A stretch of DNA of 64,000 nucleotides from Williamsia muralis (GTDB lineage Bacteria; Actinomycetota; Actinomycetes; Mycobacteriales; Mycobacteriaceae): the NCBI RefSeq assembly GCF_002735905.1, contig NZ_PEBD01000008.1, positions 124,001 to 188,000 of the forward strand, given 5' to 3'. Both the position numbers and the translations under genes were made by a program. The notes beneath the pieces are model-generated. The model did not search any database. It was not told where the DNA came from and saw only the letters and a program-made list of their open reading frames with translations. Below, piece by piece: positions 1 through 9,033 of the stretch. How positions within the stretch are numbered: position 1 is the first letter of the stretch; each line of letters starts with the position of its first letter.

Positions 1-272
1 CCACCACCACCGGCGGCAACCGTAAGGTCATCCGAACCATCGAAGAGTTGCGGGGTTTGGCCGGCCAGACCGATGCCGCGTTCCTCAATTCGGATATGGC
101 ACTGGCCGCGATCGCGGTCCGCTTCGACATGTCACCCGACGCGGCCGAGACGATCTTCGCGATAGCGCGAATCGCAGGATGGGTTGCCCACGCCATCGAG
201 GAGTACGAGGAGCCAAGACTGCGGTTCCGGCCGCAGGGTGTCTACGTCGGGGTGCGACCACCTGCCCAATGA
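1..272 (+). CDS. Citrate synthase family protein, C-terminal end (partial)
   Basis: The reading frame is open from base 3 and ends at TGA 270-272, so about 89 C-terminal residues are seen and the gene begins before the window. The tail contains ARIAGWVAHAIEEY followed by LRFRPQGVYVG, which is the characteristic end of citrate/methylcitrate synthases, where the Arg in LRFRP lies near the substrate carboxylate. The family condenses oxaloacetate with acetyl-CoA or propionyl-CoA. The catalytic core is outside the window, so citrate and 2-methylcitrate synthase cannot be separated. About 100 bases without a gene follow before the convergent PPOX gene. Confidence 0.8.
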   Translation, partial: TTTGGNRKVIRTIEELRGLAGQTDAAFLNSDMALAAIAVRFDMSPDAAETIFAIARIAGWVAHAIEEYEEPRLRFRPQGVYVGVRPPAQ

Positions 273-376
273 GCAGAATGCGCGCCGTCGTCGCCGTCGC
301 ACCGCTTTGATCGCCGCGCACCGGTTCAAACCCGTGCGCGGTGCACAAGACGGTGCGTGGGCAATCTCCGCCGGAG

Positions 377-859
377 TCAGTCCTGTGCGTCGAGGCGGGT
401 AGCCACGTCTTCCGGAAATCCGCCGGTGGCAATGGGACTCCAGCGTGACGGGGTGATCCGGATCAGCGATTTGCCTTGCACACGCATCGCCTTGCGGTAA
501 TCGTCCCAGTCGGGGTGCTCACCCGAGATGCTGCGAAAGTAGTCGACAAGCGCATCTTCGGCCTCAGGCATGTCGAGCACCTCGGCGGTTCCATCGATCT
601 GAACCCAGGCACCGTTCCATTCGTCGGACACCACGCACACGCTCACCGAGCTGTTACGGCGGGCGTTGGCCGTCTTGGCGCGGCCGGGGTACGTCGAGAT
701 GACGATGCGGCCTTCCTCGTCCACTCCACCGGTGACCGGCGACAGCTGCGGACTGCCGTCGGCTCGGACCGTACTGAGCAGCATGTGGTGCCGCGGCCGG
801 ACAAAGTCCAGCAGCGCTTCGCGTTCGACGTCTGTGGTGGTCGCAACTGTTCTGGCCAT
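377..859 (-). CDS. PPOX-class (F420/FMN-binding split-barrel) oxidoreductase
   Basis: A 160-residue protein starting at ATG 859 (MARTVATTT); the frame stays open further upstream but this start fits the family and leaves 10 bases to the upstream acyl-CoA synthetase stop. It has the split-barrel pattern: HHMLLSTVRADGSPQLSPV near residue 25, then ISTYPGRAKTANARRNSSVSV and a late WVQIDGTAEVLD strand, typical of the actinobacterial pyridoxamine-phosphate-oxidase-like family that often binds F420. Such proteins reduce small organic substrates or sequester cofactor; the substrate is unknown. It is probably cotranscribed with the acyl-CoA synthetase. Confidence 0.8.
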   Translation of the reverse strand: MARTVATTTDVEREALLDFVRPRHHMLLSTVRADGSPQLSPVTGGVDEEGRIVISTYPGRAKTANARRNSSVSVCVVSDEWNGAWVQIDGTAEVLDMPEAEDALVDYFRSISGEHPDWDDYRKAMRVQGKSLIRITPSRWSPIATGGFPEDVATRLDAQD

Positions 860-869
860 GGGTTGCAGT

Positions 870-2399
870 CTAGTCCTGTAGTCCGCTGCGCAGTTCTCGC
901 TTGAGCAGCTTCCCGCTCTGGTTTCGTGGTAGTTCATCCACGAACACAACGCGTTTCGGCACTTTGAAGGGAGCGATCTGCTCCTTGACATGAGCGATGA
1001 GGCCATCGGGCGACACCTCGCCCGCGTCCGGACGCAGCACCACCACCGCGGTGATCGCCTCGATCCACTTCTCATCCGGTGTACCGATCACCGCGACCTC
1101 CGCGACACCGGGATGGGTGTACACCGCATCTTCGACCTCGCGGGAGGCCACCAGGATCCCACCGGTGTTGATGACGTCTTTGATCCGGTCGACCACGGTG
1201 ATGTAGCCCTGGGCATCACGGGTGACCAGGTCACCGGAATGGAACCAGCCATCCCGGAACGCTTCCTCGGTGGCCGCGGGATTGTCCCAATAGCCTTGGC
1301 ACAGTTGCGGAGAGCGGTAGAGCACCTCACCGGGGGTGCCGTCGGCGACGTCGTTGCCGTCGGTGTCCACCACTCGCGTCTCGACAAAGAACACAGCTCG
1401 GCCACACGATGCCGGCCGGTCTGCGTGCTCTTCAGGTTGCAGAACCGTTGCCAATGGGCCGATTTCGGACTGACCGAAGCAGTTGTAAAAGGCGATGTCG
1501 GGGTAGCGTTCGCGTAGCCGATTCAGCACGGTGACCGGCATGATGGAGGCACCGTACTGGGCCTTACGCAGGGTCGAGAGATCACGGGTCTCGAGATCGG
1601 GATGACCGGCCAGCGGAACCCACACGGTCGGCGCCAGGAACAGCGACCCGATCTTCTCGGCTTCGATGCGCCGCAGGATCTCCGGGATGTTCGGGGTCTC
1701 AATGAGGCTGATCGTGGCGCCCACCGACAGGTACGGAAGCATGAACACGTGCATGCCCGCCGAGTGATAGAGCGGCATGCAGATGAGCGGATTGTCCGAC
1801 TCGGTGAAGGCGAGCGCCATCACCGATGACACGTATTCGTGGACCATCGCGCCGTGGGTCATCATCGCGCCCTTGGGTTTCGACGTGGTCCCCGAGGTGT
1901 AGAGCAATTGCACCAGGCTGGTCTCGTCAACCGGGGCGTCGATGGCCGGGATGTCTCCCGAACTGCATCGCGCCAGTAGCGAATCCGCATCGTCACGTAA
2001 GGCAATGATGTGCTCGACACCCAGCGATTCGGCGACAGGCGTGAGGCCGGGCCGAAGTGCCGGGTCAACCAGCACCGCACGACTTCCCGACTGGCCGACG
2101 AGGTATTCGAGCTCGCCTCCCTTCAGCGCATAGTTGACAGGCACATGGACCAGTCCGGCGCGGGCACAGCCTAGGAATCCGATGAGATAGGCGTCGGAGT
2201 TGGTGCCGTATGCCGCGACCCGGTCTCCTCCGCTCAGACCGATCGACCTGAGGTGCCCTGCTGCCCTGCTCACAGCGATATCGAGATCGCGATAGGACCA
2301 CGAGCGATCGGCGAACCGGAGTGCGATGCGATCAGGGAACTTGGCCGCGCTCCGCCGCAGGATGCCGTCGACGGTACTGGCACGAAACATTGTGCTCAT
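870..2399 (-). CDS. Acyl-CoA synthetase (AMP-forming), FadD-like
   Basis: A 509-residue adenylate-forming enzyme with the start set at ATG 2399 (MSTMFRAST); an ATG three codons later is the alternative. The phosphate-binding loop YTSGTTSKPKG lies near residues 167-177, FYNCFGQSEIG is the A5 motif, GWFHSGDL and DRIKDVINTGG are the hinge motifs, and PRNQSGKLLKREL holds the catalytic C-terminal lysine. The family activates a carboxylic acid to its acyl-AMP and then to the CoA thioester; medium/long-chain or aromatic acids are possible. It is divergent from the amidohydrolase with a 65-base gap and lies 10 bases upstream of the PPOX gene. Confidence 0.88.
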   Translation of the reverse strand: MSTMFRASTVDGILRRSAAKFPDRIALRFADRSWSYRDLDIAVSRAAGHLRSIGLSGGDRVAAYGTNSDAYLIGFLGCARAGLVHVPVNYALKGGELEYLVGQSGSRAVLVDPALRPGLTPVAESLGVEHIIALRDDADSLLARCSSGDIPAIDAPVDETSLVQLLYTSGTTSKPKGAMMTHGAMVHEYVSSVMALAFTESDNPLICMPLYHSAGMHVFMLPYLSVGATISLIETPNIPEILRRIEAEKIGSLFLAPTVWVPLAGHPDLETRDLSTLRKAQYGASIMPVTVLNRLRERYPDIAFYNCFGQSEIGPLATVLQPEEHADRPASCGRAVFFVETRVVDTDGNDVADGTPGEVLYRSPQLCQGYWDNPAATEEAFRDGWFHSGDLVTRDAQGYITVVDRIKDVINTGGILVASREVEDAVYTHPGVAEVAVIGTPDEKWIEAITAVVVLRPDAGEVSPDGLIAHVKEQIAPFKVPKRVVFVDELPRNQSGKLLKRELRSGLQD

Positions 2400-2464
2400 G
2401 GGAACAAACTTTATAGGAAGTCCAAGTATCTCGACCGCACATCTGTCGTGAGAAGCTGGGCGCC

Positions 2465-3982
2465 ATGACCGTCTCATCCACTCTGATCCGCAGTGCGCGG
2501 TTGGTTCCGGTCGGCCGACCAACCCCCACAGAACTCCCCGTCGACATCCGGATCGAGGGCGGAACGGTGACCGAGATCGCCGGCGGGCTTCGCCCATCCG
2601 GCGCGGAGACGGTGATCGACGCAGACGGCCGCTGGGCCATCCCTGGACTCTGGGACCAGCACGCTCACCTGACCTGGTGGGCCCAAAGCCGTTCCAAATT
2701 GGACGTATCCGGGACTTCAGGTCCCGGCGACGTGCTTCGTATCGTCGCCGACCACGTGGCGTCACTGCCCCACCCCTGGGGGTCCGGCGCGATCGTCGGC
2801 TACGGATTCCGAACGGCCACCTGGTATGAACAGCCAACCGCTGCCATGCTCGACACCGTCAGCGGATCCCATCCGGTCATCCTGGCCAGCGGCGACGGTC
2901 ACACCGGCTGGCTGAACACCAAAGCTCTTGCACTTCTGGGGGTTCCGCTTCGCGACGGGCCACTTCTCGAGTCCGAATGGTTCGACCTGCAACAGCAGGT
3001 CAGTGCCCTGACCGCCGCGTCGGAGAACATCGACGACCTGCTGCGCGCCACGATCGCGGACGCAGCGAGCACAGGTGTTGTCGGTGTCGTCGACTTCGAG
3101 ATGGCTGCGGGTTACCTGGAGTGGCCGGAGCGGTTTGCCCGCGGTATCGACCAGATCCGCATCCGGCCGGTCACGTACCCCGACCGACTCGACGACGTCC
3201 TGGCGGCGGGTCTGCGAACGGGCAGCGAACTCGCCGACGGACGAGGGTTGCTGACCATGGGTCCGTTGAAGATCTTCTCGGACGGGTCGCTCAACACCCG
3301 CACCGCGTTCTGCTGCGAGCCCTATACCGACACCGAACACCACACACTCGGCCACCAGGCATACGACCACCAGTCCCTCGTGGAGTTGATCTCCCGTGGA
3401 CACCGCCGCGGCATGGACATCGCCTTGCACGCCATCGGTGATGCTGCGGTGGACCAGGCACTGAGCGCATTCGAGGCAACCGGCGCACGCGGCGGCATCG
3501 AACATGTGCAACTCATCCGCCACGACGACATCCGGCGGATGCGCGAACTGGGCGTGCGGGCCAGTGTGCAGCCGGCCCATCTGGTCGACGACCGGGAGGT
3601 GGCCCGGCAATGCTGGTCCGACCGCACCGACCGTTGTTTCGCCCTTCGTTCGATGCTGCGGGGTGGCGTCACACTCGCGCTCGGCTCCGATGCACCGGTT
3701 GCTCCGCTCGACCCGAGAATCGCGATGGCAGCAGCCGTCGATCGGGGCGCCGACGCGACAACCGAGCCGTGGAACCCCGATGAGGCGCTCACCCCGGCGC
3801 AAGCCCTCTCGGCCAGTACGGATGGCCAGACCACGGTGGCCGTGGGCAGTCGCGGCGATGTGGTGCTGCTCGACGACAACCCGATCGCATCAGGTACATC
3901 GACACAGATGGGCACTCGTCTGCGCGCGCTCGGAGTCGCCGCGACCATCGTCCGCGGCCGGCCCGTCCACCTGGCCCTGTAA
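2465..3982 (+). CDS. Amidohydrolase family 3 (YtcJ-like) metal-dependent hydrolase
   Basis: A 505-residue protein from ATG 2465. DQHAHLTW (His66 and His68) is the metal-binding HxH of the amidohydrolase superfamily, followed by a GYGFR segment, GPLKIFSDGSLNTRTA, the ALHAIGDAAVDQAL motif and late LALGSDAPVAPLDP with the metal-ligand Asp. This order matches the Amidohydro_3/YtcJ group, which hydrolyses amide or related bonds of unknown physiological substrates. Divergent from the acyl-CoA synthetase, so the two may share a promoter region; a joint catabolic role is only inference. Confidence 0.85.
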   Translation: MTVSSTLIRSARLVPVGRPTPTELPVDIRIEGGTVTEIAGGLRPSGAETVIDADGRWAIPGLWDQHAHLTWWAQSRSKLDVSGTSGPGDVLRIVADHVASLPHPWGSGAIVGYGFRTATWYEQPTAAMLDTVSGSHPVILASGDGHTGWLNTKALALLGVPLRDGPLLESEWFDLQQQVSALTAASENIDDLLRATIADAASTGVVGVVDFEMAAGYLEWPERFARGIDQIRIRPVTYPDRLDDVLAAGLRTGSELADGRGLLTMGPLKIFSDGSLNTRTAFCCEPYTDTEHHTLGHQAYDHQSLVELISRGHRRGMDIALHAIGDAAVDQALSAFEATGARGGIEHVQLIRHDDIRRMRELGVRASVQPAHLVDDREVARQCWSDRTDRCFALRSMLRGGVTLALGSDAPVAPLDPRIAMAAAVDRGADATTEPWNPDEALTPAQALSASTDGQTTVAVGSRGDVVLLDDNPIASGTSTQMGTRLRALGVAATIVRGRPVHLAL

Positions 3983-4008
3983 CGGCCGACGGGACAGCAC
4001 GAGTTGGG

Positions 4009-4035
4009 GCAAACCTCTCGTTACGGTAGGTTTGC
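4009..4035. promoter_or_regulatory. Inverted repeat upstream of the SulP gene
   Basis: GCAAACCT (4009-4016) and AGGTTTGC (4028-4035) are perfect complements separated by 11 bases, 64 bases before the SulP start and 26 bases after the amidohydrolase stop. There is no T-tract, so an operator is more likely than an intrinsic terminator. The MerR-type regulator encoded in the same operon is a possible ligand (inference). Confidence 0.4.
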
Positions 4036-4098
4036 GGCGTCCCGGCCACGTCTGCCGGCCACCCACACGACTGCCCACATCAGCTCGAAAGGACGCGC

Positions 4099-5631
4099 GT
4101 GCCCAGCACGGACTCCGTCACCCATTCTCAGAACCCACCGGCGACCATGCGCTCGCTCATGCGCTCACCGCGCGATCTCCGGCGGGAGGTGCTGGCAGGT
4201 CTGGTGGTCGCGCTTGCGCTCATCCCTGAGGCCATCTCGTTCTCGATCATCGCCGGGGTCGACCCGCGTGTGGGGCTGTTCGCGTCGGTCACCATGGCCG
4301 TCACCATCGCAGTGGTGGGAGGCCGGCCTGCGATGATCTCCGCGGCCACCGGCGCCGTTGCGCTTGTTGTGGCGCCGATCGTGGACGACTACGGACTCGA
4401 CTATCTCATCGCCACGGTCATCCTCGCCGGCATCTTCCAGGTCGCGCTCAGCGTGGTCGGTATCGCCAGGTTGATGCGCTTCATCCCCCGCAGCGTGATG
4501 ACGGGGTTCGTCAACGCGTTGGCCATCCTCATCTTCGGAGCCCAGCTGCCGCATCTCGTCGGCGACGACATTCCCTGGCTCGTCTACCCCTTGGTGGCGA
4601 CGGGTTTGGTGATCATCGTGCTGTTGCCCCGCTTCACCACGGCCGTCCCCTCGCCACTTGTGGCGATCGTGGGTTTGACGGTGGTGGTCACCGCGTTCGG
4701 CTGGGATGTCCCCTCCGTGGAAGACGAAGGCGCACTGCCCGATTCACTACCATCACTGCTGATCCCCGACGTTCCGTTCACGATGCACACCCTGTCGGTC
4801 ATCGCACCGTATGCACTGGCGATGGCCCTCGTGGGACTGATGGAGTCGCTGATGACCGCCAAGCTGGTCGACGACATCACCGACACACACTCCGACAAGA
4901 CCCGCGAAGGGTGGGGCCAAGGAGTGGCCAACATCGTCACCGGGTTCTTCGGCGGCATGGGTGGCTGCGCGATGATCGGTCAGACGATGATCAACGTCAA
5001 CCAATCGGGCGCCCGCACCAGACTGTCGACGTTTTTGGCCGGGTTGTTCCTGTTGATCCTTGTCGTGGTTCTCGGCGACATCGTCGGTGTCATCCCGATG
5101 GCCGCCCTGGTCGCCGTGATGATCATGGTGTCGGTCGGTACGTTCGACTGGCACAGCGTCCATCCCCGAACCCTGCGGGTGATGCCGTTTCCGGAAACTC
5201 TTGTCATGCTGGTCACCGTTGTCGCAACGGTTCTCACCAGCAATCTCGCCATCGGCGTCGTTCTCGGCGTACTCACTGCGATGGTGCTGTTTGCCCGCCG
5301 GGTCGCACATCTCACCTCGGTCACGCCGGTCACCGAAAAGGACTCCGCGAGTGCCGATTTCGCCGAGGTGCGTCGCTACCGGGTCGCCGGACAGCTGTTC
5401 TTCGCGTCGAGCAACGACCTCGTCTATCAGTTCGACTACGCGGGCGATCCCGACAGGGTCATCATCGACCTGAGCGATGCCGACGTCTGGGATGCGTCGA
5501 CGGTCGCCAGTCTCGATGCCGTACTGGGCAAGTACCGGGCGCGAGGCAAACAGGCCACAATCGTCGGACTGGAGGGCGCGGGGCTCGCACGCCTCGAACG
5601 GTTGTCGGGCCGACTCGGCGCATCCGGCTGA
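4099..5631 (+). CDS. SulP-family anion transporter with C-terminal STAS domain
   Basis: A 510-residue integral membrane protein from GTG 4099. The signature begins near residue 25 with DLRREVLAGLVVALALIPEAISFSI, followed by many hydrophobic helices up to about residue 410, then a cytoplasmic STAS-like domain (FFASSNDLVYQF, VIIDLSDADVWDASTVASLDAVL). SulP proteins move sulfate, bicarbonate or other anions, often coupled to Na+ or H+. No carbonic anhydrase or sulfate-assimilation gene is adjacent, so the ion is open. Its TGA (5629-5631) overlaps the ATG of the MerR gene by one base, indicating an operon. Confidence 0.92.
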   Translation: MPSTDSVTHSQNPPATMRSLMRSPRDLRREVLAGLVVALALIPEAISFSIIAGVDPRVGLFASVTMAVTIAVVGGRPAMISAATGAVALVVAPIVDDYGLDYLIATVILAGIFQVALSVVGIARLMRFIPRSVMTGFVNALAILIFGAQLPHLVGDDIPWLVYPLVATGLVIIVLLPRFTTAVPSPLVAIVGLTVVVTAFGWDVPSVEDEGALPDSLPSLLIPDVPFTMHTLSVIAPYALAMALVGLMESLMTAKLVDDITDTHSDKTREGWGQGVANIVTGFFGGMGGCAMIGQTMINVNQSGARTRLSTFLAGLFLLILVVVLGDIVGVIPMAALVAVMIMVSVGTFDWHSVHPRTLRVMPFPETLVMLVTVVATVLTSNLAIGVVLGVLTAMVLFARRVAHLTSVTPVTEKDSASADFAEVRRYRVAGQLFFASSNDLVYQFDYAGDPDRVIIDLSDADVWDASTVASLDAVLGKYRARGKQATIVGLEGAGLARLERLSGRLGASG

Positions 5632-6005
5632 TGACCGGCGACCGCATGAAGGTGGGCGAGGTTGCCGACCGGCTCGGGCTGTCGGTCCGGACTCTGCGTC
5701 ATTACGAAGACATCGATCTGGTGGCGCCGACAGCCCGCACCGAAGGCAATTTCCGGCTCTACACCGAAGACGATGTGCGACGTCTGCTGATCATCCGGCG
5801 GATGAAACCACTGGGCTACAGCCTCGACGAGATGCGCACTTTCTTACGGGCCGTGGATGCACTGCACGGTTCCGACAATCCAGATCCCGCTGCCCGCACC
5901 GTCATCGACGAGGTGAGAGCCGACGCCCGAAACCGCTACGAACGCCTGCTCACCCACGTCGAGTACGCCACCGAGTTCATCGGCATACTCGACGACCTCG
6001 ACTGA
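5631..6005 (+). CDS. MerR-family transcriptional regulator
   Basis: A 124-residue protein starting at ATG 5631 (MTGDRMKVGEV); ATG 5646 is an alternative. The N-terminal winged helix-turn-helix is clear: VGEVADRLGLSVRTLRHYEDIDLV, then NFRLYTEDDVRRLLIIRRMKPLGYSLDEM, followed by a coiled-coil dimer helix. There is no cysteine in the protein, so it is not a cysteine-based metal or SoxR-type [2Fe-2S] sensor; the ligand is unknown. It is translationally coupled to the SulP transporter and may regulate it. Confidence 0.88.
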   Translation: MTGDRMKVGEVADRLGLSVRTLRHYEDIDLVAPTARTEGNFRLYTEDDVRRLLIIRRMKPLGYSLDEMRTFLRAVDALHGSDNPDPAARTVIDEVRADARNRYERLLTHVEYATEFIGILDDLD

Positions 6006-6019
6006 CGACGGGCCTCCCC

Positions 6020-6229
6020 TCAGTCCTCCAGTTTGAAACCGACCTTCAGGGTGACCTGGAAGTGCGCGAGCTCTCCGTTCTCCACGTGTCCTCGTGTCTC
6101 GATCACCTCGAACCAATCGACGTTGCGCAGCGACTTGTTGGCCCGGGCTATCGCGGTCTTGATCGCATCGTCGGTACTTGTTGTCGACGACCCGACGATC
6201 TCGGTGACGCGGTAGACGTTGTCGCTCAT
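6020..6229 (-). CDS. Dodecin family flavin-binding protein
   Basis: A 69-residue protein from ATG 6229, the normal dodecin length. It shows VYRVTEIVGSSTTSTDDAIKTAI, then RNVDWFEVIETRGHVENG and FQVTLKVGFKLED, matching the dodecin beta-alpha-beta-beta fold including the Trp that stacks on flavin. Dodecins form hollow dodecamers that store or buffer FMN/riboflavin in the cytoplasm. It is convergent with the MerR gene, 14 bases apart. Confidence 0.93.
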   Translation of the reverse strand: MSDNVYRVTEIVGSSTTSTDDAIKTAIARANKSLRNVDWFEVIETRGHVENGELAHFQVTLKVGFKLED

Positions 6230-6375
6230 GCGAATCTCCATTCTCGTTCTGCTCGGTGAGGGCTTCTGATCTCTCCCCCAACCCACGTTAGGCGATCGCG
6301 GCGCCGCACGACATCGATCTCGACGTCGGTCACCGTTGCCCCGTGGAATCGGACTCCTGCCGTTACCATCACGCC

Positions 6376-8559
6376 ATGGGCTTGCCCGTCCCGCGTCGAC
6401 TGCGCTCACTGCCTGCGGCCGCGCGTTCGCGCGACCACGGTTTCGATGCGCTGCGCAGGGCGGTGCGCACCGCGATCATCGTCCCGATCGTGGCTGCCAT
6501 CGCCGTGCATGTCGGCGGCCCCCAGACTCCGTTGTTCGCCATCTTCGGCACCATCGCGCTACTGGTGCTGGTCGACTTCCCGGGCAACCGCACTCGACGT
6601 GCCGTCAGCTTCGCCGGCCTCGCTGTGGTGGGGTACGTATTCATCACCGTCGGAACGATTCTGGCGACGCCTGCTTGGGTGGGCGTGATCTCGATGCTGG
6701 TGGTCGGGGTGGTGGTGTCCTACTTGGCCATTCTCAGCTCCAGCTTTGCCGCAGGTCAGCGCGCGGCTCTTCTCGCGTTTGTCCTGCCGGTGGCAGTTCC
6801 CGATGTCGGCCCGATCTCCGACCGACTGCTGGGTTGGACTCTGGCCCTGGTGTTCTGCATCCCGGCTGCGCTGTACCTCCTGCCCCCGGATCACCACGAT
6901 GCGCTGCGCCGCCGGGCCCGGGAAGTCTGCGAGGCTCTTGCCGAACACATCGCCATGAGCCACAACGACACCGCGTCCACCGCGCGAGTCATGGACGCGA
7001 TGAGCAACCTGCGTCAGGCGTACCTGGGTACCGACAGCCGACCTACGGGGCTCACGGCCGGCAGCCGGGCTCTGGCACGCGTGGTGGACGACCTCGAATG
7101 GCTTGCCGCTCAAACCACTCACGGTGAAATCCGGGTGCCCGATGAAGTCCGAGACCCCGCCTCGGCGGTCTTGCGTCGTTGCGTCGAGGTGCTCCGCGAA
7201 GGCCGGTCACCAGAAGACGATGGCCTGTGCAGGCAACGACTCGTCTCCGCGGCAGCGGACCTGACCTCGGTGTTGCGAAACCGCTTCGGTCACAACGTCG
7301 AACAGATCGTGGCCGAGCCGAGCAAGCCCGAGGCGGAGACAACTGGAGCCCGACTGCTCACGGTTCACACCGTCGGCACAACAGTGGCTCTCGTCGGGCG
7401 AACCATCGCGTGGTCGTCTGCTGCCGATGCGCGGCCGATGATCGCCAAGGTGCTGGGCAGGCAGTTGCCACCGACCGGCGCAGCAGATCTCGTGCTGTCC
7501 GAACTCGAGGCCTCCCGAAAAGCCGCGTCACCGGTCGTCATAGCCCGGTCGGTGATCGCCCGCAACGCCCTGCGCACCGGTGTGGGCCTCGCTGCCGCAG
7601 TGGCCCTCATTCAGATGGTGCCGGTACAGCACGGGTTCTGGGTGGTGCTGGGCGCGATGTCGGTCCTGCGCAGTAGCGCTCTCACCACAGGCTCGAAAGT
7701 CGTACGGGCGGTTGCGGGAACCACCGCGGGGTTTGTCATCGGCGGAGCCATCGTCGTCGTGTTGGGTACCAACGGCACCCTGTTGTGGATTCTGCTTCCG
7801 TTTGCAGCTTTCGGAGCCGCCTACATTCCCAAGGTCTTCTCCTTCGCCGCTGGTCAAGCCGCGTTCACGGTGCTGGTGATCACCATGTTCAACATTCTCA
7901 AGCCCAGCGGTTGGCACGTGGGCCTGATTCGCGTAGAGGATGTTGCCATCGGATGCGCAGTGGCAGTGGTGGTCTCGTTTCTCCTCTGGCCCCGAGGTGT
8001 CGCAACGACGGCACGCGCGGCCATCGACGGCGCGACCGGCCAGTACTTGCACTACCTCGAGGTTGTGGTGGACCGATTGCTCGGGGCCACCGACTCCTCG
8101 GCGATTGCCGACGTCACCAAGCACCGAGATCTGAGCGTCATCGCTTATCGCACTGCCGATGACGCGGCACGCCAATATCTTTCAGAGAGTGGTGGGCCCA
8201 CGGACGAGCGAACGCCCATGCTCCGAGCTTTTGGGTACGCCACTCGCCTCCGCCTGGTCGCCGATTCGATCGCAGACCTCCCGCTGCCGCCCGACCCGGA
8301 CGGCCATCCGCGACTTCGGGCGGTGGTCAGGCGCCACACGGACAAGATCCGGACCGGCCATACGACGCACGCCGACGGCGGAGCCGGGATCGCCGAGGAT
8401 GCTGTCTCGGCTTTGCGCGCGGACACCGCCGACCTCCCACTGGAAATCACCACTGCGCGACCACTGATCGGCGCGTGTGCGTATCTCGGCGAACTCGAGC
8501 TGATGTACGGCGCTGTTGAGCCGTACGCTCCGTCCCCACTGAGCCGACCGAGCAGTTAG
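6376..8559 (+). CDS. FUSC-family (aromatic acid exporter-like) membrane protein
   Basis: A 727-residue protein using ATG 6376 (MGLPVPRRL); GTG 6343 in frame is less likely. Two hydrophobic clusters flank a soluble central part: helices near residues 35-170 (VRTAIIVPIVAAIAV, ALLVLVDFPGNRTRRAV) and a second set at about 400-540 (VGLAAAVALIQMVPVQHGFWVVLGAM, TAGFVIGGAIVVVLG). This duplicated layout is typical of FUSC/YccS proteins, the inner-membrane part of AaeB-like exporters of aromatic carboxylates. The substrate is unknown. It stands alone, divergent from dodecin. Confidence 0.82.
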   Translation: MGLPVPRRLRSLPAAARSRDHGFDALRRAVRTAIIVPIVAAIAVHVGGPQTPLFAIFGTIALLVLVDFPGNRTRRAVSFAGLAVVGYVFITVGTILATPAWVGVISMLVVGVVVSYLAILSSSFAAGQRAALLAFVLPVAVPDVGPISDRLLGWTLALVFCIPAALYLLPPDHHDALRRRAREVCEALAEHIAMSHNDTASTARVMDAMSNLRQAYLGTDSRPTGLTAGSRALARVVDDLEWLAAQTTHGEIRVPDEVRDPASAVLRRCVEVLREGRSPEDDGLCRQRLVSAAADLTSVLRNRFGHNVEQIVAEPSKPEAETTGARLLTVHTVGTTVALVGRTIAWSSAADARPMIAKVLGRQLPPTGAADLVLSELEASRKAASPVVIARSVIARNALRTGVGLAAAVALIQMVPVQHGFWVVLGAMSVLRSSALTTGSKVVRAVAGTTAGFVIGGAIVVVLGTNGTLLWILLPFAAFGAAYIPKVFSFAAGQAAFTVLVITMFNILKPSGWHVGLIRVEDVAIGCAVAVVVSFLLWPRGVATTARAAIDGATGQYLHYLEVVVDRLLGATDSSAIADVTKHRDLSVIAYRTADDAARQYLSESGGPTDERTPMLRAFGYATRLRLVADSIADLPLPPDPDGHPRLRAVVRRHTDKIRTGHTTHADGGAGIAEDAVSALRADTADLPLEITTARPLIGACAYLGELELMYGAVEPYAPSPLSRPSS

Positions 8560-8748
8560 CCGCCTGTCCCACGAACGGTCGACTCCGCGCGGCTCACGCT
8601 CGGAAAATCGGTTGCCCCGCGCCATCTGAACCGCCGACACTGTCCTGGCCTGCACAAACACTGTCGAGCGATCGCTTGGCAGGATATTTGCCAATACTGT
8701 CAATTCAGACACTGTTGGCGCGATGTATTCGAACGGATAGTTGCTGCC
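8560..8748. other. Intergenic region with a palindrome and ACTGT repeats
   Basis: No gene seen. It contains the perfect inverted repeat TTGGCA-N7-TGCCAA at 8676-8694 and four copies of ACTGT beginning at 8639, 8660, 8696 and 8711, three of them as CACTGT. These lie within about 110 bases upstream of the small open frame at 8749 and could be protein-binding sites; no known regulator consensus is recognised. Confidence 0.35.
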
Positions 8749-8922
8749 ATGGACATCTTGGTGATCTTAGGACCGGCCGTGGTTGCCGGATTGATTGCGA
8801 CGTATCAAAATCGCACGTCGCCGCGGGCGTCTTTCGACGCCGGATCTGGGATGAGCCGGGCCCGCACCGAGCTCGAACTCGACCTGCTCGACCGAGGCAG
8901 CAAGGGGCGCAATGTCGGCTGA
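8749..8922 (+). CDS. Small single-span membrane protein candidate (57 aa)
   Basis: ATG 8749 to TGA 8920-8922 encodes 57 residues: an N-terminal hydrophobic segment (MDILVILGPAVVAGLIATY) and a polar, acidic tail (RARTELELDLLDRG). The hydrophobic-then-charged composition looks like a genuine bitopic peptide, but the ribosome-binding site is weak and I recognise no family. It precedes the UBP zinc-finger gene by 111 bases. It could be noise in a gene-free stretch. Confidence 0.35.
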   Translation: MDILVILGPAVVAGLIATYQNRTSPRASFDAGSGMSRARTELELDLLDRGSKGRNVG

Positions 8923-9033
8923 GGCGGTCTGGTGGCCCTGTGCAGTGGACGCGATCCGCGGTGGACAAGATGCGCAAACGATCGAACACTGATCTTGTGG
9001 TCGAGTAACGATCGATGAGCGAGAGGGCCCGGA

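Noticed and set aside
2762-3802. 346-codon minus-strand frame opposite the amidohydrolase
   Set aside because: Shadow of a gene with clear HxH and other amidohydrolase motifs.
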